Part shown: one piece after another, positions 1 to 13,371 of the stretch | Layout of the letters: every line of letters starts with the position of its first letter | How positions within the stretch are numbered: the first letter of the stretch is position 1 | Assembly (NCBI RefSeq): GCF_001189245.1 | Contig: NZ_LFIQ01000111.1 | Coordinates: 120,542 to 163,443, forward strand | Direction of reading: 5' to 3' | Length of the DNA: 42,902 bases | DNA from: Bradyrhizobium pachyrhizi | GTDB lineage: Bacteria > Pseudomonadota > Alphaproteobacteria > Rhizobiales > Xanthobacteraceae | Program-made: the position numbers and the translations under genes | Notes under the pieces: model-generated | Told to the model about the DNA's origin: nothing | Database searches by the model: none | The model's input: the letters and a program-made list of their open reading frames with translations, nothing else

Positions 1-45
1 CCACCGCTTCGCTCTCTTAGCGAACGGTAAACGAAGGCAGTGCGA

Positions 46-103
46 TATAATCAGGAGATGAGCAGCGCCAATAGCCCTTAAGACACGGACTTAAGACACG
101 GAC
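46..103 (+). promoter_or_regulatory. Putative xerC promoter and leader with 13-bp tandem duplication
   Basis: A perfect TATAAT hexamer lies at 46-51, but no convincing -35 hexamer sits 16-18 bases upstream. The stretch 77-102 is an exact tandem duplication of 13 bases (CTTAAGACACGGA) that ends against the xerC start codon, so the weak ribosome-binding sequence is present twice. Between them, an ATG at 58 directly after AGGAG opens a seven-codon frame (MSSANSP, stop at 79-81). The -10 call is inferred from the hexamer alone. Confidence 0.35.
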
Positions 104-1075
104 ATGGCCCGAACCGATCAGCCCATCCAGCCGCTCGAGCTCGACTGCGCCGACGCATCCGTCACGCAGGAGATGACGCGCTGGCTGTCGCATCTGCGTG
201 CCGAGCGGCGGCTGTCGCCGAAGACGCTCGAGGCCTATGCCCGGGACGTGCGCCAATGCCTCGCCTTCCTGGCCGGACACTGGGGCGCGCGGGTGACGCT
301 CAAGGCATTTTCCGCGCTCGAGGCGAGCGACGTGCGCGCCTTCATGGCGATGCGCCGGACAGAGGAGATCGGCGGGCGATCGCTGATGCGGGCGCTGGCG
401 GGCCTGCGCTCGTTCGGACGTTTCCTGGAACGCGAAGGCAAGGGCAAGGTCGGCGCGCTCTCGGCGATACGCGCGCCCAAGGTGGCGAAGAGCCTGCCGA
501 AGCCGATTCACATGGAAGCAGCGAAACGCTTCGCCGACGCCGACGAGCGCGCGGACGAAACCCGCGAGACCTGGATCCTGGTACGTGACGCCGCCGTCAT
601 GGCGCTGCTCTATGGTTCGGGCCTGCGCATCTCCGAGGCGCTGGGGCTGAAGCGCCGCGACGTGCCGAAGCCCGGCGAGGGCGACGTGCTCGTGGTGACC
701 GGCAAGGGCAACAAGACCCGCATGGTGCCGGTGCTGCAGAACGTGCTGCAATTGATCGCGGACTATGCCGCGATTTGCCCGCATCAACTCAGCCCCGCGG
801 GGCCGATGTTCGTCGGCGCGCGCGGCGGTCCCTTGAGCCCGCGCATCATCCAGCTCACCATGGAACGGCTGCGCGGCGCGCTCGGCCTGCCCGACAGCGC
901 AACGCCGCATGCGCTGCGGCATTCCTTCGCCACGCATTTGCTGAGCCGCGGCGGCGATCTGCGCGCGATCCAGGAATTGCTCGGCCACGCATCGCTGTCG
1001 ACCACGCAGATCTACACCGGCATCGACAGCGAGCGCCTGCTCGAAGTCTATCGCTCCGCGCATCCCCGAGGTTGA
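104..1075 (+). CDS. xerC: Tyrosine recombinase XerC
   Basis: Site-specific tyrosine recombinase of 323 residues. With XerD it would resolve chromosome dimers at dif near the division septum. The N-terminal SAM-like core-binding domain covers about residues 20-125 and the catalytic domain about 140-315. The full catalytic set is visible: Arg175 (GLRISEAL), Lys201 (TGKGNK), His269 and Arg272 (HALRHSFATHLL), His295 (LLGHASLSTTQ) and the nucleophile Tyr304. The length is normal for XerC. Integrases share the fold, but there is no phage or integron context, and the ATG lies 12 bases after a stop of a tiny upstream frame. XerC rather than XerD is inferred from overall resemblance and from its being the first gene of a housekeeping region; the partner is not in the window. 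Confidence 0.93.
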   Translation: MARTDQPIQPLELDCADASVTQEMTRWLSHLRAERRLSPKTLEAYARDVRQCLAFLAGHWGARVTLKAFSALEASDVRAFMAMRRTEEIGGRSLMRALAGLRSFGRFLEREGKGKVGALSAIRAPKVAKSLPKPIHMEAAKRFADADERADETRETWILVRDAAVMALLYGSGLRISEALGLKRRDVPKPGEGDVLVVTGKGNKTRMVPVLQNVLQLIADYAAICPHQLSPAGPMFVGARGGPLSPRIIQLTMERLRGALGLPDSATPHALRHSFATHLLSRGGDLRAIQELLGHASLSTTQIYTGIDSERLLEVYRSAHPRG

Positions 1076-1087
1076 ACGTTCGGTTCT

Positions 1088-1116
1088 GAAAAAATAAAGC
1101 GCGGGCTTTGGCCCGC
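1088..1116 (-). terminator. Hairpin with T-tract on the minus strand, downstream of xerC
   Basis: GCGGGC (1101-1106) pairs with GCCCGC (1111-1116) across a four-base loop. Read on the minus strand the stem is followed by CTTTATTTTTT, a good intrinsic terminator. On the plus strand there is no T-run. It may stop leftward read-through from the minus-strand gene at 1888-2427 before it becomes antisense to xerC, or act weakly for xerC itself. Confidence 0.45.
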
Positions 1117-1219
1117 CGTCATGCGCCGTTCATCTTCAGACGGTTACCCAAAACCGTTCGGCCCTTGCCTTGTGCACCGCATTCGGCAATCGTGGCGCGG
1201 TCTCATCCGGAGGGGAATC

Positions 1220-1810
1220 ATGAGCGCACATGAAAGTATGGAGCACGCGGAGCATGCCGAGCATGCGTCGGGCGAGAACAAGAAGATCGCGCTCCTGATC
1301 GCCGTGATCGCCCTGTGCCTGGCGCTGTCGGAAACGCTCGGCAAGGGCGCCCAGACCGAATCGATCAGCAAGAATGTCGAGGCCTCCAACCTGTGGGCCT
1401 TCTTCCAGGCCAAGAGCATCCGCCGGACCGCGGTGCAGACCGCGGCCGAACAGGGCAAGCTGAACCTCGCGACAACCACCGACGAGGCGGCAAGGGCCGC
1501 GCTGCAGAAGCAGATCGACGATTGGCAGAAGACCGCGGCGCGCTATCGCTCGGAGCCGGAAACCGGCGAGGGTTCGGAGCAGCTCTCCGAACGCGCCAAG
1601 CACGCCGAGCATGAGCGCGACGAGGCCACCGCGAAATATCATCATTTCGAGCTTGCCTCCGCCGCCTTCCAGATCGCCATCGTGCTGGCATCGGCGACCA
1701 TCATCACGGGCATCATCGCGTTGGCCTGGGTCTCCGGCCTGGTGACGCTCGCCGGCATCGTGATGACGGCGCTCGGCTTATTCCAGCCGCACTTGCTGCA
1801 TCTGCATTGA
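1220..1810 (+). CDS. DUF4337 family membrane protein
   Basis: A 196-residue protein of unknown function resembling the DUF4337 family. The ATG at 1220 was chosen because a strong GGAGGGG site lies 5 bases upstream; an earlier in-frame start at 1121 has no such site. The N-terminus is rich in His and Glu (repeated EHAEHA), followed by a membrane segment at about 23-40. A charged helical region of about 100 residues comes next, probably outside the membrane and partly coiled-coil. Two more membrane segments lie near the C-terminus (about 146-170 and 173-190), ending in HLLHLH. The gene stands alone between xerC and a convergent minus-strand gene. The family has no agreed function, and the His-rich ends only hint at metal contact. 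Confidence 0.8.
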   Translation: MSAHESMEHAEHAEHASGENKKIALLIAVIALCLALSETLGKGAQTESISKNVEASNLWAFFQAKSIRRTAVQTAAEQGKLNLATTTDEAARAALQKQIDDWQKTAARYRSEPETGEGSEQLSERAKHAEHERDEATAKYHHFELASAAFQIAIVLASATIITGIIALAWVSGLVTLAGIVMTALGLFQPHLLHLH

Positions 1811-1830
1811 GACGCAAGGCTTTTGCTCCA

Positions 1831-1869
1831 TCATCCCGAGGCGCGAGCGGAGCGTGCCCCGAAGGATGA
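1831..1869. repeat. Short palindromic intergenic repeat (TCATCC...GGATGA type)
   Basis: An imperfect palindrome of 39 bases bounded by TCATCC (1831-1836) and GGATGA (1864-1869), with an inner GCGCGAGCGG-like core. From memory, elements opening TCATCC-cgagg and closing cgaaGGATGA are common between genes in Bradyrhizobium. It sits between two convergent genes and could act as a bidirectional transcription block. Confidence 0.6.
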
Positions 1870-1887
1870 CGAAACGGAGAGTCCTGC

Positions 1888-2427
1888 TTAGAGAGGCTTG
1901 CTGGTCTGATGCACGCTTTTGCGGAAGCGCGCGATCACGCGCAGCGTGCGCGCCGCCCAGCCCTCGCCGTCGCCGCTGATCATCTCGCGAATGCGCCGCT
2001 TGATCGGCTCGACCAGCGCCGTGGCCTTGGCCCGCAGCGCCATCACGAAATTATAGAGCGCCTCGAACCAGGGCATCTCCAGCAGTTTCGGCCGCGTCAC
2101 GTCGAACAGGAAGGCCGTCACGCCGACGCCGACGAACTTGGCGAACAGGATCAGCGAGACCGCACTGAACCAGTATTGGTTCGCCAGCAGCCAGAGCCCG
2201 ATCAGCTTGAGCGGAAACAGCGGGATCACCGGCACGACGAAGACAATCAGCGTCATCGCCGGCGACAGCGAATCGACCCGGTCGGCAAGCCACTGCTTGA
2301 GCGCGCGGAGCGGAATCCACGCCACCACCCGCGCCACGATCGGCTCGAGGTGGTCCCATAGCCAGGCCTCGACCAGGAAGACGATCGCAAGCAGGACCCA
2401 GAACGGTTGAAGCAGGCGGCGCAGCAT
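1888..2427 (-). CDS. Small conserved membrane protein downstream of lpdA, function unknown
   Basis: A 179-residue protein that I do not recognise beyond being an inner-membrane protein. The ATG at 2427 opens MLRRLLQPFWVLLAIV. An upstream in-frame start at 2499 would overlap the end of lpdA and is less likely. Hydrophobic segments lie at about residues 9-24, 58-83 and 88-110, the middle one containing VVPVIPLFPLKLIGLWLL. The C-terminal third is basic and probably cytoplasmic (RRIREMI, RFRKSVHQ). It begins 40 bases after lpdA on the same strand, so it may be the last gene of the suc-lpd transcript. A role in 2-oxoglutarate metabolism cannot be inferred from position alone. Confidence 0.7.
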   Translation of the reverse strand: MLRRLLQPFWVLLAIVFLVEAWLWDHLEPIVARVVAWIPLRALKQWLADRVDSLSPAMTLIVFVVPVIPLFPLKLIGLWLLANQYWFSAVSLILFAKFVGVGVTAFLFDVTRPKLLEMPWFEALYNFVMALRAKATALVEPIKRRIREMISGDGEGWAARTLRVIARFRKSVHQTSKPL

Positions 2428-2467
2428 CGCTATGATCTCGACCCGGCCTACGCCGGACTTTCGATCA

Positions 2468-3868
2468 TCACATATGGATGGCGCGCTTGCCCACCGCAAG
2501 CGCGGCTTCCTTGATCGCCTCCGAACGGGTCGGGTGCGCGTGGCAGGTGCGTGCCAGATCCTCGGCCGATCCGCCGAATTCCATCAGAACGCAGGCTTCG
2601 TGGATCATTTCGCCGGCTTCGCGCCCCACAATGTGGACGCCAAGCACCCGATCCGTCTTCGCATCTGCGAGAATTTTCACGAAGCCGTCGGTGGTCTGAT
2701 TGACCTTGGATCGGCCGTTCGCCGTGAACGGGAATTTGCCGACGGTGTAGGCGACGCCGGCCTGCTTGAGTTCTTCCTCGGTCTTGCCGACCGACGACAC
2801 TTCCGGCGTGGTATACACAACACCTGGAATGACGTCGTAGTTCACGTGGCCGGCCTGGCCCGCGATGATCTCCGCACAGGCAACGCCTTCGTCTTCCGCC
2901 TTGTGCGCGAGCATCGGCCCGGCCACGACGTCGCCGATCGCGTAGATACCCTTCACGTTGGTCGAGAAGTGCGCGTCGATCTCGACGCGGCCGCGATTGT
3001 CGAGCGCAACGCCGGCCTCCTTCAGCCCGAGGCCCTCGGTGTAGGGCACCCGGCCGATGCAGACGAGCACGACGTCGGCTTCGATGGTTTCCGCAGCACC
3101 GCCCGCGGCGGGCTCGACCTTGGCCTGCAGCGTCTTGCCGGAGCTATCGACCGCGGTGACCTTGGCGCCGAGCTTGAAGACGAAGCCCTGCTTCTCGAGC
3201 ATCCGCTGAAATTGCTTTGCCACCTCGCCGTCCATGCCGGGCAGGATGCGGTCGAGGAATTCCACGACCATGACGTCCGCACCGAGACGCCGCCAGACCG
3301 AGCCAAGCTCGAGCCCGATCACCCCCGCGCCGATGATCAACAATTTCTCCGGCACCTTCTCCAGCGACAGCGCGCCGGTCGAGGACACGATGCGCTTCTC
3401 GTCGATGTCGATACCTTTCAGGCGGGCGATATCGGAGCCGGTGGCGATCACGATGTTCCTGGTCTCGACGGTCTCGGACTTGCCGTCGCCGGAGACCTCG
3501 ACCTTGCCGGCGCCGAGGATCTTGCCCGTGCCCTTGAGCACGTCGATCTTGTTCTTCTTCATCAAGAATTCGACGCCCTTGACGTTGCCGTCGATGCCCT
3601 GCTGCTTGAAGTTCATCATCGCGGGCAGATCGAGCTTCGGCGCCGGAACACTGACGCCCATCTTGGCAAAGGAGTGCCCGGCTTCCTCGAACATCTCGGA
3701 GGCGTGCAGCAGCGCTTTCGACGGCATGCAGCCGATGTTGAGGCAAGTGCCGCCCAGCGTCGCGTTCTTCTCGACGACGGCGACCTTCATGCCGAGTTGC
3801 GCCGCGCGGATCGCGCAGACATATCCGCCCGGGCCGGTGCCGATGACGACGAGATCGTAAGAAGCCAT
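2468..3868 (-). CDS. lpdA: Dihydrolipoyl dehydrogenase (E3)
   Basis: FAD- and NAD-dependent E3 of 466 residues that reoxidises dihydrolipoamide on the E2 subunits of 2-oxoacid dehydrogenases. The FAD-binding GTGPGGY motif starts at residue 10. The redox pair Cys42/Cys47 ([13 protein letters not shown]) is followed by the NAD-binding [10 protein letters not shown] and the C-terminal His445-Glu450 pair (HAHPTRSE). The ATG at 3868 has AGGACG seven bases upstream; a start 11 codons earlier is unlikely. Its position after sucA, sucB and an SDR makes it the E3 of 2-oxoglutarate dehydrogenase, although E3 may also serve other complexes. A 34-base hairpin lies in the gap before it. Confidence 0.96.
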   Translation of the reverse strand: MASYDLVVIGTGPGGYVCAIRAAQLGMKVAVVEKNATLGGTCLNIGCMPSKALLHASEMFEEAGHSFAKMGVSVPAPKLDLPAMMNFKQQGIDGNVKGVEFLMKKNKIDVLKGTGKILGAGKVEVSGDGKSETVETRNIVIATGSDIARLKGIDIDEKRIVSSTGALSLEKVPEKLLIIGAGVIGLELGSVWRRLGADVMVVEFLDRILPGMDGEVAKQFQRMLEKQGFVFKLGAKVTAVDSSGKTLQAKVEPAAGGAAETIEADVVLVCIGRVPYTEGLGLKEAGVALDNRGRVEIDAHFSTNVKGIYAIGDVVAGPMLAHKAEDEGVACAEIIAGQAGHVNYDVIPGVVYTTPEVSSVGKTEEELKQAGVAYTVGKFPFTANGRSKVNQTTDGFVKILADAKTDRVLGVHIVGREAGEMIHEACVLMEFGGSAEDLARTCHAHPTRSEAIKEAALAVGKRAIHM

Positions 3869-3905
3869 GATAGAACGTCCTGTAGCTAAGCTCTGTGACA
3901 ATTAC

Positions 3906-3939
3906 GCGGGCGCGATCGTGTCGGCAGACCGCCGCCCGC
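3906..3939 (-). other. Intercistronic hairpin between the SDR gene and lpdA
   Basis: GCGGGCG (3906-3912) pairs with CGCCCGC (3933-3939). The loop holds GATCGTGT, which is repeated just after the stem (3943-3950). There is no T-run, so it is more likely an RNA-stability or processing element than a terminator. Confidence 0.4.
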
Positions 3940-3952
3940 CCTTGATCGTGTG

Positions 3953-4702
3953 CTAGCGACCGCCCGACACGTCGAGGATCGCGCTGGTGACATAGGAAGC
4001 CTCGTCCGAGATCAGCCAGACGATGGCGTTGGCGATTTCATCGGCCGTGCCGACACGCTTCATCGGCACCATATGGGCAAGCCGGTGCGCACGATCGGGC
4101 TCGCCGCCCGCGGCGTGGATGTCGGTGTCGATCAGGCCGGGCCGGATGCCGGCAACGCGGATGCCCTCATTCGCGACTTCGTAGCCGAGGCCGATCGTGA
4201 AGGAATCGATCGCGCCCTTGGAAGCGGCATAGTCGACATAGGTGTTGGGCGCACCGAGCTTCGCCGCAACGGAGGAAAGGTTGACGATGACGCCGCCCTT
4301 GCCGCCGTGCTTGGTCGACATGCGCTTCACCGCCTCGCGCGCACACAGGATGCTGCCGGTGACATTCACCGCCATCATCTGCTGGATACGCTCGGCCGAC
4401 ATCTCGTCGACACGCACGCCGCTCTTGCCGACGATGCCGGCATTGTTGACGAGCGCGCCGAGCGTGCCGAAGCCGTCGGCCGCCTTGAACAGCGCCAGGA
4501 TGTCCTGCTCGCTGCCGACATCGCATTTCACCGCGATCGCCTTGCCGTTCCTGGCCTCGATCGCGGCGACGACCTCGTCCGCCGCGGTCTTGTTGGATGC
4601 ATAGCCGACAACGATGCGATAGCCGCGCGCGGCGGCAGCAAGCGCGGTGGCGCGGCCGATGCCGCGGCTGCCGCCGGTGATGACAACGACCTTATCCGTC
4701 AC
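3953..4702 (-). CDS. Short-chain dehydrogenase/reductase between sucB and lpdA
   Basis: Classical SDR oxidoreductase of about 249 residues. The cofactor motif TGGSRGIG near the N-terminus, NNAG in the middle, and a Ser...YAASK catalytic set (SSVAAK then DYAASKGA) are all present. Lack of an acidic residue after the second strand and the basic GSRGIG context suggest NADP(H), but this is inference. I take the GTG at 4702 because GGGGA lies five bases upstream; a TTG at 4714 would add four residues. As I recall, the equivalent gene in Bradyrhizobium japonicum was named scdA, lying between sucB and lpdA. The substrate is unknown, and whether it takes part in 2-oxoglutarate metabolism or only shares the transcript is open. 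Confidence 0.88.
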   Translation of the reverse strand: MTDKVVVITGGSRGIGRATALAAAARGYRIVVGYASNKTAADEVVAAIEARNGKAIAVKCDVGSEQDILALFKAADGFGTLGALVNNAGIVGKSGVRVDEMSAERIQQMMAVNVTGSILCAREAVKRMSTKHGGKGGVIVNLSSVAAKLGAPNTYVDYAASKGAIDSFTIGLGYEVANEGIRVAGIRPGLIDTDIHAAGGEPDRAHRLAHMVPMKRVGTADEIANAIVWLISDEASYVTSAILDVSGGR

Positions 4703-4734
4703 TTTGATCCCCAAATGTGAGCACCCAACAGATC

Positions 4735-4761
4735 GCGGCGCCCGAGCCGATCGGGCGCCGC
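4735..4761 (-). other. Strong intercistronic hairpin between sucB and the SDR gene
   Basis: An 11-base perfect stem, GCGGCGCCCGA (4735-4745) with TCGGGCGCCGC (4751-4761), and a five-base loop. It begins 13 bases after the sucB stop in transcription order. No T-run follows, so partial termination or protection of the sucAB message from 3' decay is more likely than full termination. Confidence 0.55.
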
Positions 4762-4774
4762 GCGCGATACGATC

Positions 4775-6019
4775 TCAGAGGTCCAGCACCAGGCGGGCCG
4801 GATCCTCCAGGCTCTCCTTCACACGCACCAGGAAGGTAACCGCTTCCTTGCCGTCGATGACACGGTGATCATAGGACAGAGCCAGATACATCATCGGGCG
4901 CACCTCGATCTTGCCGCCGACGACCATCGGCCGCTCCTGGATCTTGTGCATGCCGAGGATGCCGGACTGCGGCGCATTCAGGATCGGCGTCGACATCAGC
5001 GAGCCGTAGATGCCACCATTGGTGATGGTGAAGGTGCCGCCCTGCATCTCGTCGATCTTGAGCTGGCCGTCGCGGGCGCGGCGGCCGTAGTCGGCGATCG
5101 ACTTCTCGATCTCGGCGATCGACTTGTGGTCGCAGTCGCGCACCACAGGCACCACGAGGCCGCGGTCGGTGCCGACCGCAACGCCGATGTGATAGTAGTT
5201 CTTGTAGATCAGGTCAGAGCCGTCGATTTCGGCGTTGACCGCCGGGATGTCCTTCAGCCCCTGCACGACCGCCTTGGTGAAGAAGCCCATGAAGCCGAGC
5301 TTCGAGCCGTGCTTCTTCTCGAACGTGTCCTTATAGAGGGCGCGCAGCTTCATCACCTCGGTCATGTCGACCTCGTTGAAGGTGGTCAGCATCGCGGCGG
5401 TGTTCTGCACGTCCTTGAGGCGGCGCGCGATGGTCTGGCGCAGCCGGGTCATCTTCACGCGCTCCTCGCGCGCGGCGTCGTCCGCCGGCGACGGCGCACG
5501 AACCTGCACGGCGGCGGCCGGCTGGTTGACCGGGGTCGGCGCCGAGGCGGCCTTCTCGATCGCGGCCAGCATGTCGCCCTTGGTCACGCGGCCGTCCTTG
5601 CCCGAGCCGGGAACGGTGGACGCATCGATGCCGCTTTCAGCGGACAGCTTGCGGACCGAGGGTGCCAGCGGCGCATCCGCCGGCGGCGCCTTCGGCGCGG
5701 CCGGGGCCGGGGCGGCAGAAGCCGCGGCAGCCGGTGCGGCCACCTTGGCGGGAGCTGCAGCAGCCGGCTTGGCGGCCGGGGCGGCGCCGTCATTGATCTG
5801 TCCGAGCAGCGCGCCGACGGCAACCGTCTCGCCGTCATTGGCGATGATCTCGCCGAGCGTGCCGGCGACCGGCGCGGGCACCTCGATGGTGACCTTGTCG
5901 GTCTCCAGTTCCACCAACGGCTCGTCCACCGCGACAGCTTCACCGGCCTTCTTGAACCAGCGGCCGATCGTGGCCTCGGTCACGGATTCGCCGAGCGTTG
6001 GAACGCGAATTTCAGTCAT
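4775..6019 (-). CDS. sucB: 2-oxoglutarate dehydrogenase E2, dihydrolipoyl succinyltransferase
   Basis: E2 core of the 2-oxoglutarate dehydrogenase complex, 414 residues; it transfers the succinyl group from lipoamide to CoA. One lipoyl domain carries the modified Lys42 ([11 protein letters not shown]). An Ala/Pro-rich linker follows (about 80-115), then a peripheral subunit-binding domain (about 120-155, [13 protein letters not shown]...[10 protein letters not shown]). The acyltransferase domain ends with the catalytic SYDHRVIDG (His385, Asp389) and the typical LVLDL terminus. ATG 6019 is preceded by AGGAAAA. The 166-base gap to sucA holds a palindromic repeat. The E1 (sucA) and E3 (lpdA) lie on either side in the same orientation. 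Confidence 0.96.
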   Translation of the reverse strand: MTEIRVPTLGESVTEATIGRWFKKAGEAVAVDEPLVELETDKVTIEVPAPVAGTLGEIIANDGETVAVGALLGQINDGAAPAAKPAAAAPAKVAAPAAAASAAPAPAAPKAPPADAPLAPSVRKLSAESGIDASTVPGSGKDGRVTKGDMLAAIEKAASAPTPVNQPAAAVQVRAPSPADDAAREERVKMTRLRQTIARRLKDVQNTAAMLTTFNEVDMTEVMKLRALYKDTFEKKHGSKLGFMGFFTKAVVQGLKDIPAVNAEIDGSDLIYKNYYHIGVAVGTDRGLVVPVVRDCDHKSIAEIEKSIADYGRRARDGQLKIDEMQGGTFTITNGGIYGSLMSTPILNAPQSGILGMHKIQERPMVVGGKIEVRPMMYLALSYDHRVIDGKEAVTFLVRVKESLEDPARLVLDL

Positions 6020-6147
6020 GGTCTTTTCCTCGATAACCCTGCGGTCGCAAAATTTGCGGTCGTGAAACTTGTCCGCCACCGCCCGCAAAGCGAGCGATCC
6101 GGTACTCCGTGACGACAGCACTTCTGCTGGATGACGCGGGATACCGG

Positions 6148-6169
6148 ATGCCCCGCATTCGCGGGGCAT
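6148..6169. repeat. Palindromic repeat hairpin in the sucA-sucB gap
   Basis: ATGCCCCGC (6148-6156) pairs perfectly with GCGGGGCAT (6161-6169) across a four-base loop. The whole 6060-6170 gap looks like a rhizobial intergenic repeat rather than a regulatory leader. It separates two genes whose products are needed in fixed ratio, so it may tune the relative yield of sucA and sucB mRNA. Confidence 0.55.
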
Positions 6170-6185
6170 GCTTCAATGAAAGTCG

Positions 6186-9146
<2,961 letters not shown>

Positions 9147-9273
9147 GGGCAGTCCTGGTGATTTTTTCGGTTCGCGCGTAGGAGACGGCGCTGATGCCGG
9201 TCTGGAAGTGCGCCGGCTGGGTTGATACCCTTTACCCTATCTAGGACAGATATTCCTGCCTAAAAGAACCAAG

Positions 9274-9293
9274 AAATGAATTTATTTTCATTT
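9274..9293 (-). promoter_or_regulatory. AT-rich palindrome in the sucA upstream region
   Basis: AAATGAA (9274-9280) and TTCATTT (9287-9293) form an inverted repeat around TTTATT, inside a roughly 70-base AT-rich island (about 9232-9300) that stands out from the high-GC background. It lies about 130 bases upstream of the sucA start, between it and the sucD terminator, and so is placed for promoter or operator use. I cannot assign a confident -35/-10 pair. Confidence 0.35.
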
Positions 9294-9333
9294 TTTATTG
9301 ATCGGCATTCTGGCGACAAAGCGCAATAAGAGA

Positions 9334-9357
9334 GCGGGTTCCCCAAGGAGAACCCGC
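9334..9357 (-). terminator. Terminator-like hairpin downstream of sucD
   Basis: GCGGGTT (9334-9340) pairs with AACCCGC (9351-9357). The stem continues inward through CC/GG pairs to about 11 pairs including one wobble. In the minus direction it follows the sucD stop by 44 bases, then TCTCTTATTG. The T-run is poor, but the stem is strong and separates the mdh-sucCD group from sucA. Confidence 0.6.
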
Positions 9358-9401
9358 CCCAAATCACGTCAAATCTCGAAGGGAACTTCGCCGGACGGCG
9401 G

Positions 9402-10283
9402 TTACTTCAGCATCTCCGCGAGCGTCTGCCCGAGGCGCGCCGGCGACGGCGACACCCTGATGCCGGCGGCCTCCATTGCCGCGGTCTTGGAACCGGCGTC
9501 GCCCTTGCCGCCCGAGATGATCGCGCCGGCATGGCCCATGCGGCGGCCGGGAGGTGCGGTGACACCGGCAATGAAGCCGACCATTGGCTTCTTGCGGCCG
9601 CGCTTGGCCTCGTCCTTGAGGAACTGGGCGGCGTCTTCCTCGGCGGAGCCGCCGATTTCGCCGATCATCACGATCGACTTGGTCTTCTCGTCGGCCAGGA
9701 ACATCTCCAGCATGTCGATGAACTCGGTGCCCTTGACCGGGTCGCCGCCGATGCCGACCGCGGTGGTCTGGCCGAGGCCTTCCTGGGTGGTCTGGAACAC
9801 CGCCTCATAGGTCAGGGTGCCGGAGCGGGAGACGATGCCGACCGAGCCGGGCTTGAAGATGTTGGCCGGCATGATGCCGATCTTGCATTCGCCGGCGGTC
9901 ATCACGCCAGGGCAGTTCGGCCCGATCAGCCGCGACTTCGAGCCCGAGAGCGAGCGCTTCACCCGCACCATGTCGAGCACGGGAATGCCCTCGGTGATGC
10001 AGACGATCAGGGGGATTTCCGCATCGATCGCCTCGCAGATCGCGTCGGCTGCGCCCGGCGGCGGGACATAGACCACGCTGGCGTCCGCGCCGGTCTTCTC
10101 GCGCGCTTCGGCGACGGTGTCGAACACCGGCAGGTTGAGATGGGTCGAGCCGCCTTTGCCCGGCGCCACGCCGCCAACCATCTTGGTGCCGTAAGCGATC
10201 GCCGCTTCCGAATGGAACGTGCCGTTCTTGCCGGTGAAGCCCTGGCAGATGACCTTGGTGTTCTTGTCGATCAGAATGGACAT
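9402..10283 (-). CDS. sucD: Succinyl-CoA synthetase alpha subunit
   Basis: Alpha subunit of succinate-CoA ligase, 293 residues. With SucC it interconverts succinyl-CoA and succinate with substrate-level phosphorylation. The CoA-binding Rossmann domain is N-terminal ([21 protein letters not shown]). The ligase domain contains IGPNCPGVM and the phosphorylated His251 in RRMGHAGAI. The length is typical. It lies downstream of sucC but separated by a DUF1579-like gene and a 49-base repeat, whereas in most relatives the two subunits are adjacent. The ATG at 10283 has only a weak ribosome-binding site. Confidence 0.97.
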   Translation of the reverse strand: MSILIDKNTKVICQGFTGKNGTFHSEAAIAYGTKMVGGVAPGKGGSTHLNLPVFDTVAEAREKTGADASVVYVPPPGAADAICEAIDAEIPLIVCITEGIPVLDMVRVKRSLSGSKSRLIGPNCPGVMTAGECKIGIMPANIFKPGSVGIVSRSGTLTYEAVFQTTQEGLGQTTAVGIGGDPVKGTEFIDMLEMFLADEKTKSIVMIGEIGGSAEEDAAQFLKDEAKRGRKKPMVGFIAGVTAPPGRRMGHAGAIISGGKGDAGSKTAAMEAAGIRVSPSPARLGQTLAEMLK

Positions 10284-10331
10284 GGTTCGAGATGCTTTCG
10301 CGAGACGATCGGTGAAGGGACTCTATGATTT

Positions 10332-10380
10332 GAGCATGATCTTATCGGAAAACCGGAGACCACTTTTCCGGATCATGCTC
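10332..10380. repeat. 49-bp palindromic repeat, family A copy 1
   Basis: Ten-base arms GAGCATGATC (10332-10341) and GATCATGCTC (10371-10380) bound an inner part with two further complementary blocks (GGAAAACCGG and CTTTTCCGG-like). The right arm runs into the stop codon of the DUF1579-like gene (10379-10381). Further copies occur at 22648-22696 and, as a half, at 31057-31090. Confidence 0.8.
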
Positions 10381-10855
10381 AGTGAATACGCCGGTACACG
10401 CCGGTGAGCACGTCGGCCCACCCTTCCGCGTCAGGCGAGAACTGGATTTTCATGTTGTAGGTGTTGTCGTCGACGACCTCGTAGACGTGACGGGCATTGC
10501 CGCGCAGCGAGCCGCGCACCAGGATCAGCGACTTGCCCGCCCAGCCACCGGACGCCGGTGACGGCGGGTAGTAGCCGAGCGAGTCGTGCCAGAACAATTT
10601 GTAGGCCCGGTCGTCGCGGTCGTAGGTGAACACGCCGTGGGTTGCGAAGCTCTCCTTGCCGTCGCGGGTCTGCACGCTGTCCTGGATCAGGTAAAAGCCG
10701 TTGAGCGCGATGCGCGCAACGACATGCGAGGTGGCCGGACCGCCCGCGGTCCAGCGCGACGGATAGACCATCTCTTCGCCGCTCCACTCGCCCGCAAACG
10801 CCGCGAGCTTGCGGTGTTCGTCCAGCGGTGTCGGAGCGTCGAGATGATCGGCCAT
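10379..10855 (-). CDS. DUF1579-like protein coupled to sucC
   Basis: A 158-residue soluble protein of unknown function. The pattern FAGEWSGEEM near the start, an NGFYLIQD turn, FTYDRDDRAYKLFWHDS, and the closing GVYRR match the lipocalin-like beta-barrel family DUF1579, which often covers small-ligand-binding proteins. There is no signal peptide. ATG 10855 lies two bases after the sucC stop codon, with GGGAGG overlapping the end of sucC, so translation is probably coupled. It stands between the two succinyl-CoA synthetase subunits. A role linked to that enzyme or its CoA ester is a guess from position only. Confidence 0.78.
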   Translation of the reverse strand: MADHLDAPTPLDEHRKLAAFAGEWSGEEMVYPSRWTAGGPATSHVVARIALNGFYLIQDSVQTRDGKESFATHGVFTYDRDDRAYKLFWHDSLGYYPPSPASGGWAGKSLILVRGSLRGNARHVYEVVDDNTYNMKIQFSPDAEGWADVLTGVYRRIH

Positions 10856-10857
10856 CG

Positions 10858-12054
<1,197 letters not shown>

Positions 12055-12107
12055 GGAAAGACGCTCCCAAACCCTCGTGCGGCGACCTTTTACGTCAGCC
12101 TTGAGAC

Positions 12108-12124
12108 TGGCATACCATATACCA
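12108..12124. promoter_or_regulatory. GGTATA-type palindrome upstream of sucC
   Basis: On the plus strand TGGCATA-CCA-TATACCA is a 17-base palindrome with six of seven arm positions paired. On the sucC strand it reads GGTATATGGTAT. It lies 54-70 bases before the sucC start. GntR/FCD-family regulators such as NanR are known to bind GGTATA repeats; assigning one here is inference. Confidence 0.35.
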
Positions 12125-12214
12125 AAGCTCGCGCAACTAAAAACCCACCGAAATTTCATTGCCTTGCACCCGACAGGCGATTGAAACCGCCTATCGGGCC
12201 ATTGCCAATCGAGA

Positions 12215-13189
<975 letters not shown>

Positions 13190-13251
13190 TCAGTCCTTTG
13201 AACTGTGTACGGGAGGGAGGGAAGTCGGTTGCAAGGGTGGTTATCCCTTTC

Positions 13252-13264
13252 GAATGATCCATTC
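13252..13264. promoter_or_regulatory. Short palindrome upstream of mdh
   Basis: GAATG-ATC-CATTC is a perfect 13-base palindrome located 69-81 bases before the mdh start. It is short enough to be chance in a long sequence, but its position is suitable for an operator. Confidence 0.25.
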
Positions 13265-13371
13265 AAGTCGCGGCCTGCCCGATTGCGGGCCCTGCCTGGA
13301 ATTCGATCAGGCATGCCAGCAACATCCGCCCCGGAGACACGAAAAGTTGCTCCGAACCAGACCGCGCGCAA

